A DNA stretch of 64,000 bases. Origin: Salinarchaeum sp. IM2453. GTDB taxonomy: Archaea; Halobacteriota; Halobacteria; Halobacteriales; Salinarchaeaceae. Both the position numbers and the translations under genes were made by a program. Positions 56,277 to 64,000 of the stretch are shown piece by piece (within the stretch, counting starts at the first letter, position 1; each line of letters begins with the position of its first letter). Below the pieces are notes generated by a model that was not told the DNA's origin, ran no database searches, and saw nothing but the letters and a program-made list of their open reading frames with translations. The stretch covers positions 1,181,226-1,245,225 of the forward strand of contig NZ_CP081183.1 in NCBI RefSeq assembly GCF_019693215.1. The letters run 5' to 3'.

Positions 56277-57127
56277 TCCTTAGATCCCTCCGTTTGATCT
56301 GGTACCGCAGTGTTTTTGATATGTGTTCCAGCACCGTCCAATGCTGACTGTACCGGCATCTCTGTGTTCGCATCTCCAATTATAACCCGCGATGCACCAC
56401 TCTCGATCGATTCTTTTGCTGCCATAATCTTTCGCTTCATGAATCCTTCAGCAGCCGATTCGATCTTCTCCAACTCTTCAGGAGTGTTGGCCTGCTCAAT
56501 AATCGTCTCTGGATCGTCTGGGTCCTCAAGCACTCCTGGGACGTCTGTTAGAAGCACAAGATCTCCATCTACAGCCCCAGCAATAGCCGCTGCAGCCCGA
56601 TCTGCATCCGCGTTAACAGGCAGCCACCTATCATCGTCTTTGCCCAACATTGGAACTGTTACAACTGGTGTGTAACCTCCCGATAAAAGCGTCGTAAGTA
56701 GATCATCATTTACCGACTTGATAATTCCGGAGTGATCTCCTCGTTTAATTTTTCGCTTTCCATCCTCAACAACTCGAACAGCAGACTTTCGTGGTCCGCT
56801 AAGCACCTTTCCGTCGACACCAGATAATCCAACTGCATCAACGTCGTTATTTTGCAAAGCGGCTACAATATCAGTATTTAACCGACCAGGAAGAACCATT
56901 TTAAAGACGTCAATTGTCTTTTCATCGGTAAACCTGCCAACTACCCCACTTGGTGTCTCCACATATGTCGGCTCTTCCCCAAGTTGTTCAAGTGTATCAT
57001 CAACTGCTGTGGATCCACCATGAACAACAATCACTTCTTCACCGTCTTCTACAAGCGATGCAACATCTCCGATAGCACCCGCAGGATCAACCGCGCGTGC
57101 GCCGCCAATTTTGAGTACAACTGTCAT
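56273..57127 (-). CDS. argB: [ArgW]-aminoadipate/glutamate kinase (ArgB/LysZ-like)
   Basis: An amino-acid kinase-family enzyme of 284 residues. VVLKIGGARAVDPAGAI and VIVVHGGSTAVDDTLEQLG bind the phosphate donor and acceptor; PGRLNTDIVAALQNNDVDAVG and NADADRAAAAIAGAV are typical of NAGK/LysZ. It phosphorylates the carrier-bound glutamate side chain. The ATG at 57127 gives the family start; upstream residues in the same frame are not family-like. Confidence 0.94.
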   Translation of the reverse strand: MTVVLKIGGARAVDPAGAIGDVASLVEDGEEVIVVHGGSTAVDDTLEQLGEEPTYVETPSGVVGRFTDEKTIDVFKMVLPGRLNTDIVAALQNNDVDAVGLSGVDGKVLSGPRKSAVRVVEDGKRKIKRGDHSGIIKSVNDDLLTTLLSGGYTPVVTVPMLGKDDDRWLPVNADADRAAAAIAGAVDGDLVLLTDVPGVLEDPDDPETIIEQANTPEELEKIESAAEGFMKRKIMAAKESIESGASRVIIGDANTEMPVQSALDGAGTHIKNTAVPDQTEGSKE

Positions 57128-57143
57128 TAAAATCACCTCTATA

Positions 57144-58187
57144 CTATGGAGCCCCAATTGGATGAAAACCAGTTGATTCAAGCCCAGCTGTTTCATCAAG
57201 CCCCAACGCAATATTAGCAGCGTGCACTGCTTGTCCCGCTGACCCTTTCATCATGTTATCAATCGCACTAAACACGACTAAACGCTTGTTCCCTGGATCA
57301 ACTTCAAATCCAACCTCTGCATAATTTGATCCAGCTACCACCTTTGGCTCTGGGTATCGATAGACTCCGCCTCCTCCCGATGCCATGCGAACGAATGGCT
57401 CATCTTCGTACACGTCACGATATGCACGCCATAGATCGCTGTTCGTCACTGGCTGTTCCGGAAAGATATGTGCTGTCGCCGACGCACCTCGAATCATATC
57501 AACTGCATGTGCTGTAAACGAGACTGATACTCCAAGATACTCTTCGATTTCGGCTTCGTGACGATGTCCTGTTGGTGCGTACGGGCGAACTATTCCCGAG
57601 CGCTCTGCGTGATTTGACGCTTGACTCTCCGCAGCACCTCCTTCAGACGACCCAACCTTGACATCAACGACAATCTGCTCGCTGCCTGTGATGACGTCTG
57701 ATTTGACGAGTGGATAGAGCCCGATAATTGTGGCTGTTGCGTTACAACCTCCAGCAGCAATTAAATCTGCCTGTGGAAGATTCTCCCGATTAATTTCCGG
57801 TAAGGCATAGACCGCTTGATCAAGTCGATCCGGCGCACTGTGGCCATCATACCACTCGTTGTATTGTTCTTCTGTTGAAAGACGGAAGTCAGCTGACAAA
57901 TCAACCACTGTGTCTGCAACATCCACATACTCGTCTATGTGCTTCATTGACACTCCGTGTGGTGTTGCAGTAAACAATATATCTACAGACGAGAGATCAT
58001 CCGGGTCAATAAAGCGATCATCACGATGACGGAGGTTTGGATGTACATATCCGATGGACTTTCCGGTATACGAGCGACTCGTTGCTTGGTCGAGGGTCAA
58101 AACCGGATGTGAATCAATTATTCGCAATAGTTCTCCTCCAGTGAACCCAGAACCTCCAATAACACCAGCTGTTATTGTCTCGCTCAT
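57144..58187 (-). CDS. argC: [ArgW]-glutamyl-phosphate reductase (ArgC/LysY-like)
   Basis: A 347-residue NADPH-dependent reductase. The Rossmann start is AGVIGGSGFTGGELLRI, the catalytic Cys is in IAAGGCNATATIIGLYPLV, and ATGHRHEAEIEEYLG carries the conserved His. It reduces the acyl-phosphate to the semialdehyde. Lies 16 bases upstream of argB and overlaps argX by 4 bases. Confidence 0.95.
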   Translation of the reverse strand: MSETITAGVIGGSGFTGGELLRIIDSHPVLTLDQATSRSYTGKSIGYVHPNLRHRDDRFIDPDDLSSVDILFTATPHGVSMKHIDEYVDVADTVVDLSADFRLSTEEQYNEWYDGHSAPDRLDQAVYALPEINRENLPQADLIAAGGCNATATIIGLYPLVKSDVITGSEQIVVDVKVGSSEGGAAESQASNHAERSGIVRPYAPTGHRHEAEIEEYLGVSVSFTAHAVDMIRGASATAHIFPEQPVTNSDLWRAYRDVYEDEPFVRMASGGGGVYRYPEPKVVAGSNYAEVGFEVDPGNKRLVVFSAIDNMMKGSAGQAVHAANIALGLDETAGLESTGFHPIGAP

Positions 58188-59059
58188 AGTTTAACTTCGA
58201 TTTCTCCGTCTTCTGTTACTAAGCTTTCGAGCCAATTGACAACCTCTGCCGGCACATCTATATCGACTGTGTCATTCAGTGCCTTAAATTCGACTGTGTG
58301 ATTAACTTCGTGTACGGTGTAACCTTTGCCGTCAGTCTCCATGAGGTCAACTCCAAGCAGTCCTCCTCCAACTGCATTACTGGCCTTCTGAACCAACTCT
58401 CTAGCCCGCTTATCAAGCGAGAATTCTCTTGTCTCGGCACCTTGTGCCGCGTTTGTCAACCAGTGATCGGACGATCGGACCATCCCTGCAATTGGTTCAC
58501 CATCAGCAGCAAGCACGCGAATATCACGTCCTGGTTTGTCGATGAACTCCTGTACGTAGAATACTTTGTGCTCATAATGTCCAAGCGTTGCTTTGTGCTC
58601 AAGAATTGCTTCGGCTGCAGATCGTGAATCAATTTTAGCCATCAACCGGCCCCAAGAGCCGATCACTGGCTTAAGCACACACGGATATCCGAAGTCTTCG
58701 ATAATCTCGAGTGCAGCATCTTTCGTGAATGCAACCTCTGTGTTTGGTGTCGGGACACCCTCCCGCTCGAGTGCAAGGCTGTTTTTCACTTTATCGGCAC
58801 AAACTTCTGCAGTATACGGACTGTTAACTACCGGAATTCCGTATGCTTCACAAAACTGTGTTACGTACAGAGATCGACTTGTCGCTAAGCAACGATCTAG
58901 AATTAAGTCTGTATCTTCAAACGCCTCTGGCGGTTCGCGAATCGAAAACCGCTCATCACGAACATCAATCTTAACCACATCATGCCCCCGGTCGCGGAGC
59001 TCTTGTAGTAAGAGCTTTTCGTCTTTGCGAATCCGGGAGTAGAGTATTCCGACCTTCAC
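58184..59059 (-). CDS. argX: ArgW-glutamate ligase (ArgX/LysX-like)
   Basis: A 291-residue ATP-grasp ligase that joins glutamate to the C-terminal Glu of ArgW. Typical features: KNSLALEREGVPTPNTEVAF, GYPCVLKPVIGSWGRLMAKI (ATP site), VQEFIDKPGRDIRVLAADGE and the metal site DLMETDGKGYTVHEVNHTVEF. It starts with GTG and lies 2 bases after the argW stop, which supports coupled translation. Confidence 0.94.
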   Translation of the reverse strand: MKVGILYSRIRKDEKLLLQELRDRGHDVVKIDVRDERFSIREPPEAFEDTDLILDRCLATSRSLYVTQFCEAYGIPVVNSPYTAEVCADKVKNSLALEREGVPTPNTEVAFTKDAALEIIEDFGYPCVLKPVIGSWGRLMAKIDSRSAAEAILEHKATLGHYEHKVFYVQEFIDKPGRDIRVLAADGEPIAGMVRSSDHWLTNAAQGAETREFSLDKRARELVQKASNAVGGGLLGVDLMETDGKGYTVHEVNHTVEFKALNDTVDIDVPAEVVNWLESLVTEDGEIEVKL

Positions 59060-59061
59060 CG

Positions 59062-59226
59062 TTACTCACCCCAGTCCTCTTCCAGCTCTGGTGCCTTCTC
59101 GAGGACCGGAGGCTCCGTCTCAACGACTTCGAGTTCTGCACCGCAGGTAGTACAGTCAACGATCTCTCCGACCTCCAGATATTCGTGAAGGGACACATCA
59201 GTCCCGCATTCTACGCATTCAGCCAT
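59062..59226 (-). CDS. argW: Amino-group carrier protein ArgW (LysW-like)
   Basis: A 54-residue zinc-ribbon carrier. Cys pairs C4/C7 (CVEC) and C25/C28 (CTTC) bind zinc, and the protein ends in the essential EDWGE motif, whose last Glu forms the isopeptide bond with glutamate. Its acidic C-terminal half matches LysW/ArgW. Start is ATG 59226 (MAECVECGTD). First gene of the argW-X-C-B-D-E-F block. Confidence 0.95.
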   Translation of the reverse strand: MAECVECGTDVSLHEYLEVGEIVDCTTCGAELEVVETEPPVLEKAPELEEDWGE

Positions 59227-59298
59227 GGTATCTACACATCATTTCCCACCACCCTTAAAACTATCGAAAGTATCAGAAAGAATCAACGACCAAAGATG

Positions 59299-59309
59299 CC
59301 GCTATCGGC
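59299..59309 (-). promoter_or_regulatory. Operator-like palindrome upstream of argW
   Basis: GCCGCTATCGGC-type site (GCCG-N4-CGGC). Similar sites lie upstream of argG at 62301-62332; the 11-base string GCTATCGGCGT is shared exactly (59301-59311 and 62322-62332). Confidence 0.4.
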
Positions 59310-59368
59310 GTAATCAAGCCCTTCAAAACCAGTATCTTAAATCCATATAATATATTTGATATTAATAT

Positions 59369-59384
59369 GTCCCCACATGGGGAC
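59369..59384 (-). terminator. Palindrome between argH and argW
   Basis: GTCCCC-ACAT-GGGGAC. It is followed, on the minus strand, by an AT-rich stretch with TATA-like boxes that could start argW transcription. It may end argH transcription. Confidence 0.45.
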
Positions 59385-59422
59385 GCGGTCGTCGCGGTGG
59401 CTTCGGTTGAGACATCATCTGT

Positions 59423-60913
59423 TTATACATAGTTGTCCACCTCTGCTGTGAGCTGTTTAGATGCCTTCTTGACGGCTGTTTTACGATTATCGAGTGCATT
59501 GCGATCCTCATCAAGTCGGTTCTTTGCATCGGCTATTGCTCGTGTCAGCTCTTCCGGTGCTGGCCCTCCTCGTGAGTCTCGAGCAGCTACATTTGCTGTT
59601 GGATCAAGTGCCTTGAGCAGCTGCTGTATCTCCACACGATTTGTTACGGCCTCTCCAAATACTTCCTCTCCTGCCTCATCAAGCAACTCAACTGCTGTTT
59701 CTGTTTCATCTGCTTCTTCAACCGGTTCCGCAGCGGTTGCAACAATTTCATGTGCAATCCGGAATGGAATACCATTCTGTGCAAGTAGGTCTGCAACACC
59801 GGTTGCGGTTGAAAATCCTTCACCAGCAGCTGACTGTAATTTTGATGTATTCCACGTTGCCGTACTAATTGCTCCAGCCGTAACATCAACTGCGTCCTGC
59901 GCGGCGTCTACTGCGTCCCACATATACGTGGTTGCCCGCTGCAGGTCCCGGTTGTAAGCACGAGGCAATCCTTTGAGAGTCGTTGCTAACCCTGTGTAAC
60001 ACCCGATTACCTCACCTGCGGCAGCTCGAACAAGCTCAAGCGTATCGGGATTCTTCTTCTGCGGCATAATCGATGATGTCGATGCATAATCATCGTTCAG
60101 CTCAATGAATCCACGATTAGAGAAGATAATCCCATCTTCAGCAACGCTAGAGCATGTTAATCCAAGCGTCGCAACCGAATTTACCGACTCAACGAGCATG
60201 TCCCGAGTCGTCGATGCGTCCATCGCATTTTCAATCACTCCCTCAAATCCAAGCAGCTCCGCAGTTCGGCCTCTATCGATATCAAACGTCGTGCCAGCAA
60301 ATGCAGCGGCTCCGAGTGGTGATTGATTTACTCGATCGTACGCATCCAATATTCTCTCTGTATCACGAGCTAACGCGTTTTCATATGAAGCAAGCCAGAA
60401 GCCGACCGTAACTGGCTGTGCTGGCTGAAGATGTGTGTAACCTGGCATAATTGTTTCCACGTGCTCAGCGGCTTCGGATAATAGCACCTCCCGTGCGTCA
60501 AGTAACGATTGAAGCACAGCCAGCAAATCCTCGCGGAGTCGATACCGAATACAGGTAGCGACTTCATCGTTTCGCGATCTAGCAGTGTGCATTCTCCCTC
60601 CTTCATCTCCAACGCGGTTGATTACGGCTGTTTCAATTGCAGCATGAACATCTTCACCTGCAGGAAGGTTTTGATGTCCTGCTGTTTCAATATCAGTGAG
60701 GGCAGAAAGAATTTCCCCAGCGGTATCAACTTCTAATATCTCCTGCTCCGCTAACATAATTACGTGCGCACGATCCACAGCGATATCTGCTGTAAAGATC
60801 CGCTCGTCTGCATCGAGTGATGAGAGGAACTCCCGAGCAGGACCGCTGCTAAATCGCTCTCTTCGTACAACGTCCCCCGTTTCGTCGTTTGTAAAGGAGT
60901 CCTCTTCTGTCAT
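59423..60913 (-). CDS. argH: Argininosuccinate lyase
   Basis: A 496-residue fumarase/aspartase-superfamily enzyme that splits argininosuccinate into arginine and fumarate. Conserved region RMHTARSRNDEVATCIRYRL, the second region ETIMPGYTHLQPAQPVTVGFW, and the signature TSSIMPQKKNPDTLELVR are all present. Starts one base after the argG stop, so argG-argH are cotranscribed. Confidence 0.97.
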   Translation of the reverse strand: MTEEDSFTNDETGDVVRRERFSSGPAREFLSSLDADERIFTADIAVDRAHVIMLAEQEILEVDTAGEILSALTDIETAGHQNLPAGEDVHAAIETAVINRVGDEGGRMHTARSRNDEVATCIRYRLREDLLAVLQSLLDAREVLLSEAAEHVETIMPGYTHLQPAQPVTVGFWLASYENALARDTERILDAYDRVNQSPLGAAAFAGTTFDIDRGRTAELLGFEGVIENAMDASTTRDMLVESVNSVATLGLTCSSVAEDGIIFSNRGFIELNDDYASTSSIMPQKKNPDTLELVRAAAGEVIGCYTGLATTLKGLPRAYNRDLQRATTYMWDAVDAAQDAVDVTAGAISTATWNTSKLQSAAGEGFSTATGVADLLAQNGIPFRIAHEIVATAAEPVEEADETETAVELLDEAGEEVFGEAVTNRVEIQQLLKALDPTANVAARDSRGGPAPEELTRAIADAKNRLDEDRNALDNRKTAVKKASKQLTAEVDNYV

Positions 60914-60914
60914 A

Positions 60915-62138
60915 TTATTCCCAGTCCGTAATTCCTTCTGAGCTGCCTTTCACAGAATTTGCAAATCGTTCTTGGAATCCGTGGTATTTGGCGACACCAG
61001 TGGCATCCTCTTGTGCGATACCATCAATATCTTCGGTATTGAATGATGCCATCTCTTCTGAGTATACCGAATACTCACTATCTCGAGCGACTGCTCTACA
61101 GCTACCTCCACCAACTCGAACCGTTGCTGTTCCTGTTACAACATCTTGTGTTTCATCGATGAAGGCCTCCAGTGCGTCAACAACTGGAGCAAACACAATT
61201 CCTTCATATGCTTTTTCTGCCCATTCCTGCTCAATTGACCGTTTAAATGAACGCTCTTCTTTTGTCAGAACGAGGTCTTCAAGTGCTTGATGTGCAGTTA
61301 GCAATACGGTTGCTGCTGGATGTTCGTAGTTCTCACGAACTTTTAGACCGAGCATTCGGTCTTCCATAACGTCCGTGCGACCAACACCGTACTGTCCAGC
61401 AATTTCGTTTAGTGATTCGATGAGCTCAACAAGACTATCATCCTCGATAGAAGTATCTTGATCGTCAATTGTAGCTGAAACGGGGACACCATCTTCGAAT
61501 GATACCTCAATAAGAGCCTTTTCTCCACTTGGCTCATCTGTCCACTCGTAAATATCCTCTGTCGGAACGTAATCTGGGTGTTCCAAATCTCCACCTTCAA
61601 TGGCACGTGACCAAAGATTCTGGTCAATTGAAAGAACACCCCCATCTCCTGCTTCTACTGGAAGATCACGTTCTGCAGCATACTCTATCTCCCATTCTCG
61701 CGTTAAACCAAGTTCACGGACGGGTGCAATGACTTCCATGTCCGATCCACGCCAGACTGCTTCAAACCGGAGCTGATCATTTCCTTTGCCCGTGCAACCG
61801 TGTGCAAGTCCATCACAGTTACGCTCTTTGGCTACATCCATGATCGCCTCTGCGATTACAGGACGGGCTAGAGCAGTACCAAGTGGATACCCTTGATATG
61901 TTGCATTTGATTTAACAGCCGCTGCACATAGATCTGCAAACTCGTCTTTAGCGTCTACAACATGGTGCTCTAGATCCAATGCTTCAGCTGTTTCAGCGGC
62001 TTCTTCAAATTCCGACTCAGGTTGACCAACGTCAACGGTAACTCCAATAACTTCATCATATCCATATTCTTCCTCTAACAGTGGTACGCAGACAGTCGTA
62101 TCAAGACCACCTGAAAATGCTAATGCTACGCGTGACAT
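60915..62138 (-). CDS. argG: Argininosuccinate synthase
   Basis: A 407-residue enzyme joining citrulline and aspartate with ATP. PP-loop RVALAFSGGLDTTVCVPLL at the N-terminus, AHGCTGKGNDQLRFE, and the conserved IDQNLWSRAIEGGDLE and EGIVFAPVVDAL follow. First gene of the argG-argH unit. Confidence 0.97.
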   Translation of the reverse strand: MSRVALAFSGGLDTTVCVPLLEEEYGYDEVIGVTVDVGQPESEFEEAAETAEALDLEHHVVDAKDEFADLCAAAVKSNATYQGYPLGTALARPVIAEAIMDVAKERNCDGLAHGCTGKGNDQLRFEAVWRGSDMEVIAPVRELGLTREWEIEYAAERDLPVEAGDGGVLSIDQNLWSRAIEGGDLEHPDYVPTEDIYEWTDEPSGEKALIEVSFEDGVPVSATIDDQDTSIEDDSLVELIESLNEIAGQYGVGRTDVMEDRMLGLKVRENYEHPAATVLLTAHQALEDLVLTKEERSFKRSIEQEWAEKAYEGIVFAPVVDALEAFIDETQDVVTGTATVRVGGGSCRAVARDSEYSVYSEEMASFNTEDIDGIAQEDATGVAKYHGFQERFANSVKGSSEGITDWE

Positions 62139-62467
62139 CCTTGATTGTGTAGCATCGGCCGTAGAGTATAAATCCTTCCATATTAATTACAAAAGATTTT
62201 GACATAAAAGCAGCTAACCGACAGACAACACAGGGAAACAGTACAGCAAACCGGGAAGATTATAGTTAATTTGGGCCTAGAAATCGGCCCGCCGCGGTCG
62301 CCGCTGTCGGCCGAAGAAGTAGCTATCGGCGTGGCAGTCCGGATAATGGCCATTTTGCGGCATCTTGTGCCTATATATTACTGCTCGTTACTAAATAGTT
62401 TCGAGTTGTTTCGGTTTTTTTGTCTCCTATATATTGAAAATTAAATAAAATTCTTAAATATCTATCA
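62139..62467. other. argG upstream region with palindromes
   Basis: Contains CCGCTGTCGGC (62301-62311) and GCTATCGGCGT (62322-62332), matching the site upstream of argW, plus a GC-rich stretch GGCCCGCCGCGGTCGCC. The argG-proximal part is AT-rich, promoter-like. Confidence 0.55.
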
Positions 62468-63085
62468 CTAGAAATTCTCCGGTGCCAGATCTTTTCCTTG
62501 ACTTTCCCCTGGCAGTATATCGCCGATTGCTCCGCCAAAGGCAGCAGCAGCCCAGATAATCGTAATTCGCCCAATCACCTCTATATTAGTTGGATCTCCA
62601 TCAAATGCTCTCCCCCAAAGGAGTGTCATGCCCGTTGCGACCATGAACGATATACATAATATCCCAAACAATCGGCGGGGAATAAATCCAAGAATTGGCT
62701 TTGATACATCAACCCGTCGGAAGTCAGCCCAATATACTAATCCAACTGTCACGAGGACGATAAATAAAACATTTGCAATGAGAAATACCGGGACATTTAG
62801 CACTTGAGTTGTTGTGAAATGCTCAGCGATATCAAACACTCCGTCTTCGACGAGCAGTGGGAGAGAAAATATTATTCCCCCCACAAATGTTTCAGCAGCG
62901 TCTCGTGTTGTATACTTACCAATCCGACGACGAATCCTTTCTCTTCTCGGCAACTGTGTGACTAACGAAATAGTCTTATCCACTTGCTCACGCTGACGGT
63001 CGTCTTCAACAGAGTCACGAAGATCGGTTAACTCGTCGAGAACTTCATCAACATCAGGCTGGTCCTTTTCTGACCTATCCTCCAT
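62468..63085 (-). CDS. DUF2391-family membrane protein
   Basis: A 205-residue protein. The N-terminal third is charged and helical (DEVLDELTDLRDSVEDDRQREQVDKTISLV); then four to five spans (TFVGGIIFSLPLLVEDGVF; VPVFLIANVLFIVLVTVGLVY; RRLFGILCISFMVATGMTLLWG; ITIIWAAAAFGGAIGDILPG). This matches DUF2391, common in haloarchaea, of unknown function. The ATG at 63085 (MEDRSEKDQ) is preferred over 63106. Confidence 0.85.
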   Translation of the reverse strand: MEDRSEKDQPDVDEVLDELTDLRDSVEDDRQREQVDKTISLVTQLPRRERIRRRIGKYTTRDAAETFVGGIIFSLPLLVEDGVFDIAEHFTTTQVLNVPVFLIANVLFIVLVTVGLVYWADFRRVDVSKPILGFIPRRLFGILCISFMVATGMTLLWGRAFDGDPTNIEVIGRITIIWAAAAFGGAIGDILPGESQGKDLAPENF

Positions 63086-63122
63086 AGTTGTATGTGCTTC
63101 ACGCAAGAAATATATTTACTGG

Positions 63123-64000
63123 CTACTGTTGTCCTGAATTTGAGATTTCTGTTGCGATGTCTTCTGCAAAATACGTCAAAATCAAATCTGCACCTGCTCG
63201 CTTAATTGACAATAGCGATTCATATGCTACTGCTTCAAGATCGAGCCACCCTTTTTCAGCTGCTGCGTGCAACATCGCATATTCGCCAGAAACATTGTAT
63301 GCAGCGACTGGATGGGTTGTTTTCTCTCTTACCTCTCGAATAATATCTAAATAAGGCAACGCTGGCTTGACCATCAGAATGTCTGCCCCTTGCTTGATAT
63401 CAGCTTCTACCTCCTTGATAGCTTCTTGCCGATTTGCTGGGTCCATCTGGTAATGTCGTCTGTTGCCAAATGCTGGCGCTCCGTCCGCTGCGTCGCGGAA
63501 TGGACCGTAGAAATTGCTGTGATACTTTGCTGCATAGCTCATGATTGGTATATCCGTATAACCTGATGTATCAAGCCTGTCTCGAATTGCCTTCACCATA
63601 CCGTCCATCATGCCACTCGGAGCAACCATGTCTGCTCCTGCTTCGGCGTGGGAAACTGCGATATCACCCAAATGTTCAAGAGTTTGATCATTTTTAACTG
63701 TCATCTCTGTATCAGTATCTGAGTTTACCACGCCACAGTGGCCATGTGTAGTATATTCACATAAGCAGACATCCGTGATGATGTATGCGTCCGTCTGCTC
63801 ATCTATAACCCGCGTTGCCCGCTGCACAACCCCACTTTCATCCCACGCACGGGATCCCTGACTATCTTTCTCCTCTGGAATCCCGAACAAAATGATCGCT
63901 TCTATTCCTGTTTCAAGAATCTCATTAACTCGATCAACAACCTCACTAACTGGTACTCGTGAATGTCCCGGCATTGATGAAATCGATGTTCTTGAATCCG
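63123..64000 (-). CDS. hemB: Delta-aminolevulinic acid dehydratase (5' end beyond the window)
   Basis: Porphobilinogen synthase; joins two ALA molecules in heme synthesis. The open frame continues through the window edge ([12 protein letters not shown] in the last codons), so the first 35 or so residues are missing. Visible motifs are [14 protein letters not shown] (metal-ligand Cys region), [16 protein letters not shown], the Schiff-base Lys in [19 protein letters not shown], and [16 protein letters not shown]. The C-terminus [14 protein letters not shown] is complete. Confidence 0.96.
   Translation of the reverse strand, partial: DSRTSISSMPGHSRVPVSEVVDRVNEILETGIEAIILFGIPEEKDSQGSRAWDESGVVQRATRVIDEQTDAYIITDVCLCEYTTHGHCGVVNSDTDTEMTVKNDQTLEHLGDIAVSHAEAGADMVAPSGMMDGMVKAIRDRLDTSGYTDIPIMSYAAKYHSNFYGPFRDAADGAPAFGNRRHYQMDPANRQEAIKEVEADIKQGADILMVKPALPYLDIIREVREKTTHPVAAYNVSGEYAMLHAAAEKGWLDLEAVAYESLLSIKRAGADLILTYFAEDIATEISNSGQQ

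Overview
The window is a stretch of haloarchaeal chromosome. The proteins are acidic, and the gene content is typical of the group: the LysW-type arg cluster, MC1 chromatin protein, SepF, TYW1 (Taw1), CarS, Tfx, haloarchaeal 16S/23S/5S rRNA and Tat-dependent lipoproteins. Base composition is visibly AT-richer than in most haloarchaea, intergenic spaces are long, and IS200/IS605-type debris is abundant. Together these point to Haloquadratum (H. walsbyi or a close relative); this is inference from style and remembered gene content, not from a search.

Layout. 1-4.9 kb: end of an RdfA-like gene, a long AT-rich gap, bioB, a DUF4382 lipoprotein and a cold-shock protein. 5-14 kb: a sensor kinase, an OFA-like MFS transporter, then a tight operon for a Tat-exported molybdopterin oxidoreductase of formate-dehydrogenase type (catalytic, 4Fe-4S, NrfD and TorD chaperone genes). 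14-31 kb: housekeeping genes (sua5-like, Cas4-like, lrp/glnA, carS, pyrE, thrS, pdxT, secG, thioredoxin, MC1, UspA) with tRNA-Pro and tRNA-Ile and a decayed IS605-type element. 31-37.7 kb: a full rRNA operon (multiple promoters, 16S, tRNA-Ala, 23S, 5S, terminator, tRNA-Cys). 37.8-50.8 kb: an accessory region with a CPBP protease, a gene-poor decayed stretch, two TnpB genes, an IS110-type element split by a frameshift, a truncated pilin-like gene and several solo transposon ends, interleaved with a VOC protein, an NCS2 permease, glutaredoxin and taw1. 50.8-64 kb: sepF, YihY-like and Tfx genes, then the arginine cluster argG-argH / argW-X-C-B-D-E-F on the minus strand, a DUF2391 gene and the start-truncated hemB.

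How genes work together. The arg genes form a complete route from glutamate to arginine using the carrier protein ArgW: ArgX loads glutamate, ArgB/C/D convert it to ornithine still on the carrier, ArgE releases it, and ArgF/G/H finish. The molybdoenzyme operon would oxidise a small substrate such as formate outside the membrane and pass electrons through the FeS protein to NrfD; the neighbouring OFA-type transporter fits formate or oxalate handling. Lrp and glnA are divergent with leaderless-type promoters, consistent with nitrogen control.

Most interesting signals: repeated TnpB-type 3' hairpins (guide-RNA scaffold-like) found both beside tnpB genes and alone; a structured 5' non-coding region in the IS110 element that could hold a bridge RNA; a mini-ORF plus nested stem-loops before thrS; and a shared GCCG-N4-CGGC palindrome upstream of argG and argW.
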